Source: Plantibacter sp. Leaf314
Lineage (GTDB): Bacteria; Actinomycetota; Actinomycetes; Actinomycetales; Microbacteriaceae
Assembly: GCF_001423185.1 (NCBI RefSeq)
Contig: NZ_LMOB01000003.1
Coordinates: 325,692-389,691, forward strand
DNA length: 64,000 nt
Direction: 5' to 3'
Each line of letters starts with the position of its first letter. The stretch's first letter is position 1. The position numbers were made by a program, and so were the translations under genes. The notes under the pieces were generated by a model, which was given only the letters and a program-made list of their open reading frames with translations, was not told the DNA's origin and made no database searches. Of the stretch, positions 17,352-27,055 are shown in pieces.

Positions 17352-19112
17352 GTGAACACCGAGCACACCGCAGCATCCCCCAGCGCGTCAGCCGCCTCCG
17401 GCGAGACCTACACGATCGGCGTCGACTTCGGCACCCTGTCCGGCCGGGCCGTCGTCGTCCGCGTGTCCGACGGCGCTGAGCTCGGCTCCGCGGTGCTCGA
17501 CTACCCGCACGCCGTCATGGACCGCGAACTCGCCTCGACCGGCGCCACCCTGCCGCCCGACTGGGCGCTGCAGGTCCCGGCCGACTACGTCGCGGTCATC
17601 AGGTCCGCCGTGCCCCGCGCCGTCGAGGCCGCCGGGATCGACCCGGCGGCGGTCATCGGCATCGGCACCGACTTCACGGCCTGCACGATGGTCCCCGTCA
17701 TCGCCGACGGCACCCCACTCAACGAGCTGCCCGAGTACGCCGACCGCCCGCACGCCTACGTGAAGCTGTGGAAGCACCACTCCGCGCAGCCGCAGGCCGA
17801 CCGCATCAACGAACTCGCCGCCGAGCGGGGCGAGTCCTGGCTGCCGCGCTACGGCGGACTCATCTCCAGCGAGTGGGAGTTCGCCAAGGGACTCCAGCTG
17901 CTCGAGGAGGACCCGGAGCTCTACGAGCGCATGGACCACTGGGTCGAGGCCGCCGACTGGATCATCTGGCAGCTGACCGGGCGGTACGTCCGGAACGCCT
18001 GCACCGCCGGGTACAAGGGCATCTACCAGGACGGCGCCTACCCGAGCCACGAGTTCCTCGCCGCCCTCAACCCCGCGTTCGAGCGCTTCGCCGACGACAA
18101 GGTCGAGCACGAGATCGGTGAGCTGGGCGCTGCCGCCGGCACCCTCTCCGCGGAGGCCGCGGCCTGGACCGGGCTCCGTGAGGGCATCGCCGTCGCGGTC
18201 GGGAACGTCGACGCCCACGTCGCCGCCCCCGCGGCACAGGCGGTCTCGCCCGGCCAGATGGTCGCGATCATGGGCACGTCCACCTGCCACGTCATGAACG
18301 GCGACGTCCTCCGCGAGGTCCCCGGCATGTGCGGCGTCGTCGACGGCGGCATCATCGCCGGCCTGTACGGCTACGAGGCGGGCCAGTCCGGCGTCGGCGA
18401 CATCTTCGCCTGGTACGTCGAGAACCAGGTCCCCGCCCGGTACACGGAGGAGGCGGCCGCGCGCGGCGTCAGCATCCACGAGTACCTCACCTCTCTGATC
18501 CAGGACCAGCCGGTCGGTGCCCACGGGCTCGTCGCGCTCGACTGGCACTCCGGCAACCGCTCGGTGCTCGTCGACCACGAACTCTCCGGCACGGTCCTCG
18601 GCCTGACGCTCTCCACACGCACCGAAGAGGTCTACCGGGCGCTGTTCGAGGCGACCGCCTTCGGGACGCGCAAGATCGTCGAGACGTTCAACGCTTCGGG
18701 CGTGCCCGTCACCGAGTTCATCGTCGCCGGCGGTCTGCAGCGGAACCCGTTCCTCATGCAGACCTACTCCGACATCCTGCGCCTGCCGATCTCGATCACC
18801 GCGAGCGCCCAGGGTCCCGCCCTCGGCTCCGCCATCCACGCGGCCGTCGCGGCCGGCGCCTACCCGGACGTCCCGGCGGCCAGCGCCGCGATGGGCAAGG
18901 TCGACCGCGCCGTCTACACGCCGAACGAGGCCGCGGCGGACGCGTACGACCTGCTCTACGCCGAGTACGCCACCCTCCACGACTACTTCGGTCGCGGAGC
19001 CAACGACGTCATGAAGCGGCTGAAGCGCCTCCGCCGGGCCGCCCTCGGTGGCGGCTCCGACCGCCTGCCGTCCGACACCGAGACCACCGCCCTCGAAGGA
19101 GCAACCTCGTGA
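17352..19112 (+). CDS. araB: L-ribulokinase
   Basis: 586-residue FGGY-family kinase that phosphorylates L-ribulose in arabinose breakdown. The N-terminal phosphate-binding segment is VDFGTLSGRAVVV. Family landmarks include GIGTDFTACTMVP, SEWEFAKGLQLLEEDPELY, IMGTSTCHVM and a C-terminal FIVAGGLQRNPFLMQ. Length and motifs match bacterial AraB rather than xylulokinase. Start GTG 17352 after AAGGAG. The stop overlaps the araD start (GTGA), so the two genes are coupled. Expression is likely controlled by the palindrome at 17208. Confidence 0.97.
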   Translation: MNTEHTAASPSASAASGETYTIGVDFGTLSGRAVVVRVSDGAELGSAVLDYPHAVMDRELASTGATLPPDWALQVPADYVAVIRSAVPRAVEAAGIDPAAVIGIGTDFTACTMVPVIADGTPLNELPEYADRPHAYVKLWKHHSAQPQADRINELAAERGESWLPRYGGLISSEWEFAKGLQLLEEDPELYERMDHWVEAADWIIWQLTGRYVRNACTAGYKGIYQDGAYPSHEFLAALNPAFERFADDKVEHEIGELGAAAGTLSAEAAAWTGLREGIAVAVGNVDAHVAAPAAQAVSPGQMVAIMGTSTCHVMNGDVLREVPGMCGVVDGGIIAGLYGYEAGQSGVGDIFAWYVENQVPARYTEEAAARGVSIHEYLTSLIQDQPVGAHGLVALDWHSGNRSVLVDHELSGTVLGLTLSTRTEEVYRALFEATAFGTRKIVETFNASGVPVTEFIVAGGLQRNPFLMQTYSDILRLPISITASAQGPALGSAIHAAVAAGAYPDVPAASAAMGKVDRAVYTPNEAAADAYDLLYAEYATLHDYFGRGANDVMKRLKRLRRAALGGGSDRLPSDTETTALEGATS

Positions 19113-19816
19113 ACACCTACTCACCGGAGATCGAGGTCGCGATCGCCCGCGTCCGCGCCGACGTCGCGAAGCTGCACGGCGAGCTCGTGCGCTACGGCCT
19201 CGTCATCTGGACCGGCGGCAACGTCTCCGGTCGGGTGCCCGGCGCCGAGCTGTTCGTGATCAAGCCGTCGGGCGTCGACTACGACGACCTCGCGCCCGAG
19301 AACATGATCCTCTGCGACCTCGACGGCAACGTGATCCCGGGCACGCCCGGCTCCGACCGGTCGCCCTCGAGCGACACGGCCGCGCACGCCTACGTGTACC
19401 GCCACATGCCCGAGGTCGGCGGGGTCGTGCACACGCACTCCACCTACGCCGTCGCCTGGGCTGCACGCGCCGAGCCGATCCCGTGCGTCATCACCGCCAT
19501 GGCCGACGAGTTCGGCGGGGAGGTCCCCGTCGGGCCGTTCTCGATCATCGGCGACGACTCGATCGGTCGCGGCATCGTGGAGACGCTGACCGGCCACCGG
19601 TCGCGCGCCGTCCTCATGCAGAACCACGGTCCGTTCACCATCGGCAAGGACGCGCGGGACGCCGTGAAGGCGGCCGTCATGGTCGAGGACGTGGCCCGGA
19701 CCGTGCACATCTCGCGGCAGCTGGGTGAGCCGAAGCCGATGCCGACCGAGGCGATCGACGCCCTGTTCGACCGCTACCAGAACGTCTACGGCCAGGCGCC
19801 CCAGGGCGCGCTCTAG
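19109..19816 (+). CDS. araD: L-ribulose-5-phosphate 4-epimerase
   Basis: 235-residue class-II aldolase/epimerase converting L-ribulose 5-phosphate to D-xylulose 5-phosphate. Zn ligands are visible as the HTH pair in VVHTHSTYAVAW and the later His in LMQNHGPFTIG. The substrate-binding segments TGGNVSGR and KPSGVDYDDL are typical. GTG start overlaps the araB stop; the longer open frame upstream runs inside araB and is not used. Confidence 0.96.
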   Translation: MNTYSPEIEVAIARVRADVAKLHGELVRYGLVIWTGGNVSGRVPGAELFVIKPSGVDYDDLAPENMILCDLDGNVIPGTPGSDRSPSSDTAAHAYVYRHMPEVGGVVHTHSTYAVAWAARAEPIPCVITAMADEFGGEVPVGPFSIIGDDSIGRGIVETLTGHRSRAVLMQNHGPFTIGKDARDAVKAAVMVEDVARTVHISRQLGEPKPMPTEAIDALFDRYQNVYGQAPQGAL

Positions 19817-19833
19817 GCCAGCCACCGCACCCC

Positions 19834-19873
19834 GGTCCCTCCCCATCCCTGAGCTCGTCGACGGGCAGGGACC
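19834..19873 (+). repeat. Hairpin repeat between araD and araA
   Basis: GGTCCCT (19834-19840) pairs with AGGGACC (19867-19873), enclosing CCCTGAGCTCGTCGACGGG. It belongs to the same repeat type as 4597-4631. Within an operon it may tune the relative amounts of araBD and araA message. Confidence 0.5.
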
Positions 19874-19909
19874 GCGCACACCACTCCAGACCAGAAAGCA
19901 GACCCACCC

Positions 19910-21427
19910 ATGCCGAAGCCCACCACCACCCTCGACCACTACACCGTCTGGTTCCTCACCGGCAGCCAGAACCTCTACGGCGAGGAGACCCTCCGCCAGG
20001 TCGCCGAGCAGTCACAGGCCATCGCGGCCGAGCTCGGCGCCGCCGCCGACGTCCCGGTCCGGATCGAGTGGAAGCCCGTCCTCAAGGACTCCGAGTCCAT
20101 CCGTCGCGCGATGCTCGACGCGAACGCCGACGACAGCGTCATCGGCCTCGTCACCTGGATGCACACCTTCAGCCCCGCGAAGATGTGGATCGCCGGCCTC
20201 GACGCCCTGCAGAAGCCGCTCCTGCACCTGCACACGCAGGCGAACGTCGAGCTGCCGTGGTCGGAGATCGACTTCGACTTCATGAACCTCAACCAGGCCG
20301 CCCACGGCGACCGTGAGTTCGGCTACATCCAGACCCGTCTCGGCGTCGCCCGCAAGACGGTCGTCGGGCACGTGTCGGACCCGCGGGTGCAGCGCGAGGT
20401 CGGCACCTGGCAGCGCGCCGCAGCCGGTTGGGCCGCCACGCACGAGCTGAAGCTCGCCCGCTTCGGCGACAACATGCGCTACGTCGCCGTCACCGAGGGT
20501 GACAAGACGGAGGCCGAGCTGCGGTTCGGCGTGCAGGTGAACACCTGGAGCGTCAACGAACTCGCCGAGGCCGTGCACGCCTCGACGGACGCCGACATCG
20601 ACGCGCTCGTCGCCGAGTACGAGGAGCTGTACGACGTCGTCCCCGAGCTGCGGAAGGGCGGCGAGCGGCACGAGTCGCTCCGCTACGGCGCCGCGATCGA
20701 ACTCGGCCTGCGCTCGTTCCTCGAGGCCGGCGACTTCGCCGCGTTCACGACGAGCTTCGAGGACCTCGGTGAGCTGCGCCAGCTGCCCGGTCTCGCCGTC
20801 CAGCGCCTCATGGCCGACGGTTACGGCTTCGGTGCCGAGGGTGACTGGAAGACGGCCGTCCTCGTGCGCGCCGCGTCAGTCATGGGTGCAGGCCTCCCCG
20901 GCGGCGCCTCGCTCATGGAGGACTACACGTACCACATGGAGCCCGGCAACGAGCTCATCCTCGGGGCGCACATGCTCGAGGTCAGCCCGACGCTGTCCTC
21001 CGCGCGCGCCACGCTCGAGGTGCACCCGCTCGGCATCGGCGGCAAGGAGGACCCGGTGCGCCTGGTCTTCACGGCCGACTCCGGCCCCGCCGTCGTCGTC
21101 GCCATGAGCGACATGCGCGACCGCTTCCGCCTGACGGCCAACGTCGTCGAGGTGGTCCAGCCCATCGAGGCGCTGCCGAAGCTGCCCGTCGGTCGTGCCG
21201 TGTGGAAGCCGGCTCCCGACTTCGCGACCTCGGCCGCCGCCTGGCTCACCGCGGGTGCCGCGCACCACACGGTGATGTCGACGGCCGTCGGGGTCGAGGT
21301 CTTCGCCGACTTCGCCGAGATCGCCAAGACCGAGCTGCTCGTGATCGACGAGTCGACGACCACGCGTGACTTCCAGCGTGAGGTCCGCTGGAACAACGCC
21401 TACTACCGTCTGGCCCAGGGCTTCTAA
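19910..21427 (+). CDS. araA: L-arabinose isomerase
   Basis: 505 residues, close to the usual 500. It converts L-arabinose to L-ribulose using Mn2+. The metal-binding and catalytic residues expected of the family are seen: the Glu in [14 protein letters not shown], the Glu in [13 protein letters not shown], the His in [12 protein letters not shown], and the His pair in GAAHHTVMS. The N-terminus has [14 protein letters not shown], the family hallmark. An AGAAAGCAGA ribosome site precedes the ATG. It is the last gene of araBDA and is followed by a strong terminator. Confidence 0.98.
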   Translation: MPKPTTTLDHYTVWFLTGSQNLYGEETLRQVAEQSQAIAAELGAAADVPVRIEWKPVLKDSESIRRAMLDANADDSVIGLVTWMHTFSPAKMWIAGLDALQKPLLHLHTQANVELPWSEIDFDFMNLNQAAHGDREFGYIQTRLGVARKTVVGHVSDPRVQREVGTWQRAAAGWAATHELKLARFGDNMRYVAVTEGDKTEAELRFGVQVNTWSVNELAEAVHASTDADIDALVAEYEELYDVVPELRKGGERHESLRYGAAIELGLRSFLEAGDFAAFTTSFEDLGELRQLPGLAVQRLMADGYGFGAEGDWKTAVLVRAASVMGAGLPGGASLMEDYTYHMEPGNELILGAHMLEVSPTLSSARATLEVHPLGIGGKEDPVRLVFTADSGPAVVVAMSDMRDRFRLTANVVEVVQPIEALPKLPVGRAVWKPAPDFATSAAAWLTAGAAHHTVMSTAVGVEVFADFAEIAKTELLVIDESTTTRDFQREVRWNNAYYRLAQGF

Positions 21428-21445
21428 GCAACCAGCAGTCCCATG

Positions 21446-21481
21446 AGGACGGCCTCCCACCGCACGGTGGGAGGCCGTCCT
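21446..21481 (+). terminator. Terminator after araBDA
   Basis: AGGACGGCCTCCCACC (21446-21461) pairs perfectly with GGTGGGAGGCCGTCCT (21466-21481) around a GCAC loop, 18 bp after the araA stop. The stem is very stable and has no T-run. Confidence 0.9.
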
Positions 21482-21577
21482 GCGTTCCGGCGTCACCGAT
21501 CGTGCGGTGCGACGTCGGCGCTTGCTAGCCTGAGGCGAGGCGCCGGGGGTGGCGCGTGGAACGACGGGGGTCGACCG

Positions 21578-21898
21578 ATGACGGACGTGTTCGAGCAGGC
21601 CGGGGCACCGGGGCAGGACGAGGAAGCGGCGACCGGACGCACCGGGCTCGGCTGGCGGCTCGCGATCGGCGGGACCGTCCTCGTCGCCGGTGTCGGCGCG
21701 GTCCTCGCGATCGTCGCGGTGACGGGCGGGTTCGCCGCGGCGGATCCGGCGGCCGCCGAGCGGGCGATGGAACGCTGCATCGAGGAGCAGGCGAGCCGGA
21801 TCGTCGACGCCGGCGACCGCACGCCCGAGGAGGCCGCGGCGGAGGGCTGTGCACTCCAAGCCGACTCGGACACCTTCCTCGACGAGTACGGCGACTGA
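21578..21898 (+). CDS. Small single-pass membrane protein, unknown function
   Basis: 106 residues: an acidic cytoplasmic N-terminus (about 27 residues), one membrane helix (LAIGGTVLVAGVGAVLAIVAV, about residues 28-48), and an external tail with two cysteines about 27 residues apart and many Glu/Asp. The topology suggests a small anchored extracytoplasmic domain. I chose ATG 21578, because the open frame further upstream runs through the araA terminator. It is convergent with the next gene, 18 bp apart. Family not recognised. Confidence 0.65.
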   Translation: MTDVFEQAGAPGQDEEAATGRTGLGWRLAIGGTVLVAGVGAVLAIVAVTGGFAAADPAAAERAMERCIEEQASRIVDAGDRTPEEAAAEGCALQADSDTFLDEYGD

Positions 21899-21916
21899 CC
21901 GGACCGCTCGGGCCGG

Positions 21917-23014
21917 CTAACGCAGGAGCCCGAAGACCAAGCCGACGACGAAGAGTGCGAGCGCGCTCCACATGAGGATGTCGTCGAGGCTCATCCGGAC
22001 GGCGAGGCGCCGACCGCGGGTGCTGACCCGGCCGGCCGCCGTCTTCGTCGAGGCCGATTCGTCCGCCGCGGCGCTCCGTCGGTCACCTCGGGTCTCGCGC
22101 CACCGTGCCCAGCGTTCGACGCGGTCGTCGAGCGCATCGACGGCGTCGGCGATGTCCCGCCAGTCCTCCGGTCTGGTCGTGACGAGGTCCTTGGTGGTCA
22201 CGAGGAGGAGCCAGTCGTCGACGATCTCCACGTCGAAGCCCCGCACGTGGTCGAGCAGGCGTGCCATCACGTCGGGCGTGAACAGGTAGAGCGCGTCGGC
22301 CTCGTAGCCGATCGGGCAGTACAGCTGGAAGTGGCGGTCGAACCCGCCCTCGAGGCTGAGGCGCTGCGCGTCGGCCGGGGCGCCGGCACCGGTCATGCCT
22401 CGGCGGCGGCCGTCCTGGGCGCGCAGCAGGATGTGGGGGAGCGCCACGGGCATCCGGAGCGCGCAGTAGCCGCCGAAGGGGGCCGCGAGGTTCTTGCGGT
22501 TGCCGATGACCTCGTAGTTCGCCATCTCGATGCCGCGCGGCTCCCGGCTCCGGAACACCCGGTGCAGGTTCGCGGACCCGCGGCTCCACCAGGGCATGTC
22601 GCGCTGCAGGGCGATGGGACCGACCCGGTAGTCGAACCCGTTCGCCTGGGCGAAGGCCGCGAGACGGAGGTGCGTGCGTTTCAGGGTCCTGCGCGACCAG
22701 ACCCGGACCGTCATCCGGACGAGGATCACGGCGAGGAGGATCATGACCACCACGAGGGTGCCCATGCCGAAGGCGATCCCACCGGCGTTCCGGCCGCCCT
22801 GCGCGTAGGCGAGCAGGCCGACGAGTCCGAAGAAGAAGATGCCGAACAGCCCGCCCAACGCGCCGAGGGTGGTGGTGAGCCGTCGGAGTCGCCCGATGCG
22901 ATCGCGTGCGTCGCGGTCCTCCGCCACGAAGGCCGGCCACTGCGCTCGGACCTCGTGGCCGGGAAACGGTCGGGTGAGCGCACTCGTGTCGAGTGGTTCG
23001 GGGAGCGCCTGCAC
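21917..23014 (-). CDS. Membrane protein of unknown function
   Basis: 365 residues. Two membrane helices lie near residues 47-68 and 78-100, followed by a soluble domain of about 240 residues and a third helix at the extreme C-terminus (SALALFVVGLVFGLLR). The soluble part contains LRLAAFAQANGFDYRVGP and YEVIGNRKNLAAPFGGYCALRMP, and a later segment with DDWLLLVTTKDLVTTRPEDW, as in proteins that read a small ligand or form a PH-like fold. I do not recognise a specific family. It is divergent from the cyclase gene. Confidence 0.75.
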   Translation of the reverse strand: MQALPEPLDTSALTRPFPGHEVRAQWPAFVAEDRDARDRIGRLRRLTTTLGALGGLFGIFFFGLVGLLAYAQGGRNAGGIAFGMGTLVVVMILLAVILVRMTVRVWSRRTLKRTHLRLAAFAQANGFDYRVGPIALQRDMPWWSRGSANLHRVFRSREPRGIEMANYEVIGNRKNLAAPFGGYCALRMPVALPHILLRAQDGRRRGMTGAGAPADAQRLSLEGGFDRHFQLYCPIGYEADALYLFTPDVMARLLDHVRGFDVEIVDDWLLLVTTKDLVTTRPEDWRDIADAVDALDDRVERWARWRETRGDRRSAAADESASTKTAAGRVSTRGRRLAVRMSLDDILMWSALALFVVGLVFGLLR

Positions 23015-23097
23015 GTCCTTCAGCCTACTTCCGCGCTCGTGGCCGGAAATCAGCGAGGCATGGCCGGGAATCCCTCGGCGCGGCTCGGGCCACGCGC

Positions 23098-23103
23098 CAG
23101 AAT
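23098..23103 (+). promoter_or_regulatory. Leaderless -10 element (CAGAAT)
   Basis: CAGAAT ends 6 bases before ATG 23110, matching the spacing of the other leaderless promoters in the window. Confidence 0.4.
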
Positions 23104-23109
23104 GAAGGC

Positions 23110-24090
23110 ATGACCGAACAACGCGCCGTCCTCGATGCCTCCGTCAGCTTCCTGAACGGCGGTGGCCTCGCCGTCGAGGACTTCCGCCTCGACCTGCCAC
23201 CCGCCATCGCCCAGGCGAAGGGGAAGGCGCAGCAGCAGGAGGTCGGCCGGCTCCTCGTCACCCACCTCGGGCTGGCGATGGTCGGTGAGATCCGCATCAC
23301 GAAGCTCGAGATCGTGCGCGAACAGCACAAGGGCTCGCGCGGCATCCTCGCTGCAGCGGCGGCCGCGGGGCTCGAGCTCCCCGCTGAGACGACGGCTGAG
23401 ACGCAGCGGCGGCCGCGCCCGGAGGGACGGCTCGTGGAGCTGAGCCACCCGATCCGCGCCGGACTCCGCACCTACCCGGGCCTGCCGGAGCCGGTGATCC
23501 GCCCCTTCCTCACGCGCGAGGACTCACGCGCGAACTACGCGGAGGGGACCGAGTTCGCGATGGACGTCATCGAGATGATCGGCAACACCGGCACCTACCT
23601 CGACAGCCCGTTCCACCGCTACGCCGGCGGAGGCGACCTCGCGAGCCTGACGCTCGACCGACTCGTCGACCTCCCAGCCGAGGTCTTCCACCTCGAGGAC
23701 TCGTCCGAGCGCGGCATCGGCGCGAACGTGTTCCTCGACCGCGAGCTGCGCGGGACCGCCGTGCTCCTGCACACCGGCTGGGACCGGCACTTCGAGAGCG
23801 ACGCGTACCGCTCGAACGCGCCCTTCCTCGCGGAGGACGGTGTCCGACACCTCGTCGAGCAGGGCGTGGTCCTCGTCGGCATCGACTCCATCAACATCGA
23901 CGACACCGAGGCGGGTTCCGGCGGAGCGCGCCCGGCACACTCCCTCCTGCTCGACGCCGGGATCCAGGTGGTCGAGCACCTGACCGGTCTCGAGCAGCTG
24001 CCCGCGAGCGGCGCGACGTTCACCGCCACCCCACCACTCGTCGAGGGCTTCGCGACGTTCCCGGTGCGCGCCTTCGCCCGCCTGCCCTAG
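23110..24090 (+). CDS. Cyclase-family (kynurenine-formamidase-like) protein with altered metal motif and extra N-terminal domain
   Basis: 326 residues. Residues from about 105 onward match the metal-dependent cyclase fold (LVELSHPIRAGLRTYPG, VLLHTGWDRHF, GIDSINIDD). The family motif His-x-Gly-Thr-His-x-Asp-x-Pro-x-His reads NTGTYLDSPFH, so the first two metal-binding His are Asn and Tyr while Asp and the last His remain. This could mean a different metal, a shifted chemistry or a non-catalytic protein. The first 95 residues (ending in KLEIVREQHKGSRG) are not part of the cyclase fold and I cannot identify them. Start fixed by the leaderless -10. Confidence 0.8.
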   Translation: MTEQRAVLDASVSFLNGGGLAVEDFRLDLPPAIAQAKGKAQQQEVGRLLVTHLGLAMVGEIRITKLEIVREQHKGSRGILAAAAAAGLELPAETTAETQRRPRPEGRLVELSHPIRAGLRTYPGLPEPVIRPFLTREDSRANYAEGTEFAMDVIEMIGNTGTYLDSPFHRYAGGGDLASLTLDRLVDLPAEVFHLEDSSERGIGANVFLDRELRGTAVLLHTGWDRHFESDAYRSNAPFLAEDGVRHLVEQGVVLVGIDSINIDDTEAGSGGARPAHSLLLDAGIQVVEHLTGLEQLPASGATFTATPPLVEGFATFPVRAFARLP

Positions 24091-24103
24091 GCCCGGGACC
24101 GTC

Positions 24104-24140
24104 GCCGTCGGACGGGCGCTCCGGGCACCCGTCCGACGGC
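24104..24140. terminator. Bidirectional terminator
   Basis: GCCGTCGGACGGG (24104-24116) and CCCGTCCGACGGC (24128-24140) pair perfectly over 13 bp. It lies between the convergent cyclase and TPR-protein genes and can serve both. Confidence 0.85.
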
Positions 24141-24145
24141 GTCCG

Positions 24146-27055
24146 TCACTCCTCGATCTCGGCGCGCAGGAGCGCGGCGTCCGTGTGCTGCTCCAACCGC
24201 TCGTGCGCGTCGGCGAGTTCGGCCGTGACCGTCGTCCAGTCCGGTGAACCCGCAGGCAACCTCCCGCGCGCGGAACGGAACAGCTCGACCGCGCCGAGGT
24301 GGTCGTCGACCGCCGCACGTGATCGCGCCCCGAACACCTCGGCGACCGCGGCACCGTTCTCGTCACCGGCCGCCACGAACCCCGCCGCCGCGCGACGGGC
24401 GGTCGCCGTCGCGTCGTCGGCCCGTCCGAGCGCGCCGAGGGCCCTGGCTTCCGAATCGGTGATGTCCGCCACGAGCCACGCCGCCTCGTGCGCGGTCGCG
24501 AGCCCGCGGGCCTCCTCGAACCAGGGGAGCCCGGTGTCGTCGCCGAACGCCGCCCGTGCGCTCGCCGCCCGCTGGAGTGCCTGGACGAGCAGCTGCGGAT
24601 CCTCGAGACGACGCGCTGCCGCGAGGGCCTGGTCGACGACCTCGACCGCATCGTCGTCCTCGAACTGGAGGAGCAGGGTGCTCAGACCGAAGCCCGTGCG
24701 GATGACGACCTGGTCGTTCCCGACCGCGGCGGCGTCGTCGAGCGCAGCACGCCACACCCCGTACGCCATGCCGTGTTCGCCGATCATGCGCGCCGCCTCG
24801 CCCATGTTCGCGAGGAGGTCCGCGAGTTCACCGGGGGCCGCCTGCTCGCGCCGCGCCTGGTAGACCTCGTCATAGTGCTCGAGGGCCGTGGCGGCGTCGC
24901 CGGCGAACTGCAGGTACCGGGCCAGCTGCAGGGTGAGCGAATCGACGTCCTCGACCTCGGCTCGCCGAGCATGCGTGATCGCGAGCTGCATCCGGGCCGC
25001 CGCCTCGCGGTCGCGGTCGGCGTCGCTCAGGAGCGCGGCCGAGAGGGTGCAGGCCTGGATGATGCCGAGCCGGTTGCCGAGCGTGGTCTGGAGGCCGACG
25101 AGCTCGTCGGCGAGGGCGACCCCCTCGGCGAACGCCCCGGCTCCGCCGAGCATGCGGGTGCGGAGGGTCAGCGCCGGGAGCCGGACAGACGCCCGCTGCC
25201 CGGGCTCGAGGAGTGGGTCGAGGAGCTCTTCGGCCTCCTGGATCCGTCCGGTCACCGCGAAGAGGTGGGCGTGCAGCAGCCGCGCCGGTGGACCGGCCTC
25301 GCCGGGATCGTCGACGGCCGCGGCGAGGACGGCCTCGCCGGCGAGTCGGTCGGCGATCCCCATGAAGCGCTCCGCCGCCTCCTGCTCGGTCTGCTGCCCG
25401 GCGAGCTCGAAGGCATGCCGGGCGGTGATGACCAGGGTGTGGATGAGCCGGTCGGGATCGACGGGGACGAGGCGGGCCTCGTCGAGTTCCGCGAGCAGCG
25501 CCGTGAGTCGGTCCTCCGTGGCCGTGCCGAGGAGCGCTGGACCGAACCGGCCCTCGAGCTCGGCGACGGCGTTTCGGCCGGCGGCACGGAGGGCGATGCC
25601 GCGGTCGGTCCACGCAGTACCCGCGCGTCCCTCGTCGCCCTCGATGACGGCCGCTTGCGTGATCACGCCGAAGAGCCCGGCGCGGAGGTTCTCGTCCGGG
25701 TCCGACTCGTCGGCGAGCAGGGCGAGACCCTGTTCGGCCGCGACGATCGCCCCCGTGGTGTCGGCGCTCTGGAGGAGGGCCGAGGTGCGTTCGCGCCACT
25801 CGGCGGCGGAGGCCGCCGGCTCCGGTTCGACGACGGGTGCGGCGAAGCCCTCGACGGAGAGCGGGAGGTCCCAGTGCTCCGTCGCGAGCGCGCGAGCCGC
25901 CTCGAGCCGCGCGGTGCGGAAGTCGTTGCCGTTCCGTTCGTCGAACGCCCGGGCGAGCCGTTCGGCCGAGGCCCACGCCCGCTCGGCGATCGCGGCCACG
26001 GTCCAGTCCGCGTCGTCGCGCGGGGCACCGTCGGTGGCGTCGGCCGGCGCCACCCCGAGGTATCGCGCGAGCTCGGGGGCGTCGGCGCCACGCACCGGCA
26101 GCCCACCGTGGCCGGCCCGCGTGACCGCGTCGAGGAGCACGCCGACCGCGGTGAGGCCGTCGGTGTGCCCGGACAGGTTGATGGGGTCGTTGACGAGGGT
26201 AGGGAGGTGACGCTCGAGCATCGCGAGGCCACGTGCCTCGTTACCGGTGACCGCGCAGAAGATCAGGTGGTCGGCGATGATGCCGAAGCCGTCCGCGTTC
26301 GAACGCGCCACCCGGTAGCTGCGCTGGTGGGCCGCCTTGGCGTCGTCGAGTCGGCCGGCGCGCAGGTAGGGGAGCAGCGCCTGGGCCTCGCTCGTCTCCG
26401 GCTCCTCGCCGCAGCTCATGCGGTTCTCGAACATCTCGTCGTAGATCCGGATCGCCTCCTCGTCGTGCCCGCGGAGCTGATGGAACCAGGCGTCCTCGTT
26501 GCGGACGCAGGCCTCGCAGTGGCTGTACCGGTCGTCCTCGATGCTCGACCGGCGTTCGAGGAGCGTCGCCGCCTCGTCGAGCCGTCCGGTGACCGTCGCG
26601 ATGTGGAACTGCGACTGCACGACGCCGCTCATCGTGGCACCGGCCGCCGCGTACCTGGCCTGCATGTCCTGGTGCATGGCCTCGATCTGCGCGAGCGAGA
26701 AGGTCGGGTTCGTCGACAACCGTCCGGCCATCCACTTGTACTGGAAGAGGAGGTCGCAGCCGTCGACCGTGATCGGGAAGCGCTGCGGGTCGGCGTCGTG
26801 CTTGCCGACGCACCACCCGAAGGAGCTGAACATGGTGTCGGTGTCGCCCGTCATGTGGGCGGACTGGGTCAGCCGCATCCGGGTCGCGTACGCGGCCTCC
26901 TCGTCGCCGGCCGCGTCGGCGCGTCGCAGCGCCTCGTCGAGGAGCGCGCGCTCGGCGGGGCCGCACGGCAGGGTGTCGGCCTCCGCGAGGAGGTCGTCGA
27001 CACTCGCGTCGGGGTCGAGGTCGGTGGAGACGGGGGTGGTTGCGGAGTCGTTCAT
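24146..27055 (-). CDS. Large tetratricopeptide-like helical repeat protein coupled to an HSP90 homologue
   Basis: 969 residues, cytoplasmic, built almost entirely of Ala/Leu/Glu-rich helix pairs with TPR character (for example GDAATALEHYDEVYQARRE and DLLANMGEAARMIGEHGMAYGVW). No catalytic motif is visible. Residues 1-330 differ slightly: they contain several cysteines (including HCEAC) and aromatic residues. The ATG overlaps the stop of the upstream HSP90-like gene (ATGA), so the two are translationally coupled, implying a stoichiometric complex or co-chaperone role. The open frame continues upstream antisense-like through the HSP90 gene; that part is not coding. Confidence 0.88.
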   Translation of the reverse strand: MNDSATTPVSTDLDPDASVDDLLAEADTLPCGPAERALLDEALRRADAAGDEEAAYATRMRLTQSAHMTGDTDTMFSSFGWCVGKHDADPQRFPITVDGCDLLFQYKWMAGRLSTNPTFSLAQIEAMHQDMQARYAAAGATMSGVVQSQFHIATVTGRLDEAATLLERRSSIEDDRYSHCEACVRNEDAWFHQLRGHDEEAIRIYDEMFENRMSCGEEPETSEAQALLPYLRAGRLDDAKAAHQRSYRVARSNADGFGIIADHLIFCAVTGNEARGLAMLERHLPTLVNDPINLSGHTDGLTAVGVLLDAVTRAGHGGLPVRGADAPELARYLGVAPADATDGAPRDDADWTVAAIAERAWASAERLARAFDERNGNDFRTARLEAARALATEHWDLPLSVEGFAAPVVEPEPAASAAEWRERTSALLQSADTTGAIVAAEQGLALLADESDPDENLRAGLFGVITQAAVIEGDEGRAGTAWTDRGIALRAAGRNAVAELEGRFGPALLGTATEDRLTALLAELDEARLVPVDPDRLIHTLVITARHAFELAGQQTEQEAAERFMGIADRLAGEAVLAAAVDDPGEAGPPARLLHAHLFAVTGRIQEAEELLDPLLEPGQRASVRLPALTLRTRMLGGAGAFAEGVALADELVGLQTTLGNRLGIIQACTLSAALLSDADRDREAAARMQLAITHARRAEVEDVDSLTLQLARYLQFAGDAATALEHYDEVYQARREQAAPGELADLLANMGEAARMIGEHGMAYGVWRAALDDAAAVGNDQVVIRTGFGLSTLLLQFEDDDAVEVVDQALAAARRLEDPQLLVQALQRAASARAAFGDDTGLPWFEEARGLATAHEAAWLVADITDSEARALGALGRADDATATARRAAAGFVAAGDENGAAVAEVFGARSRAAVDDHLGAVELFRSARGRLPAGSPDWTTVTAELADAHERLEQHTDAALLRAEIEE

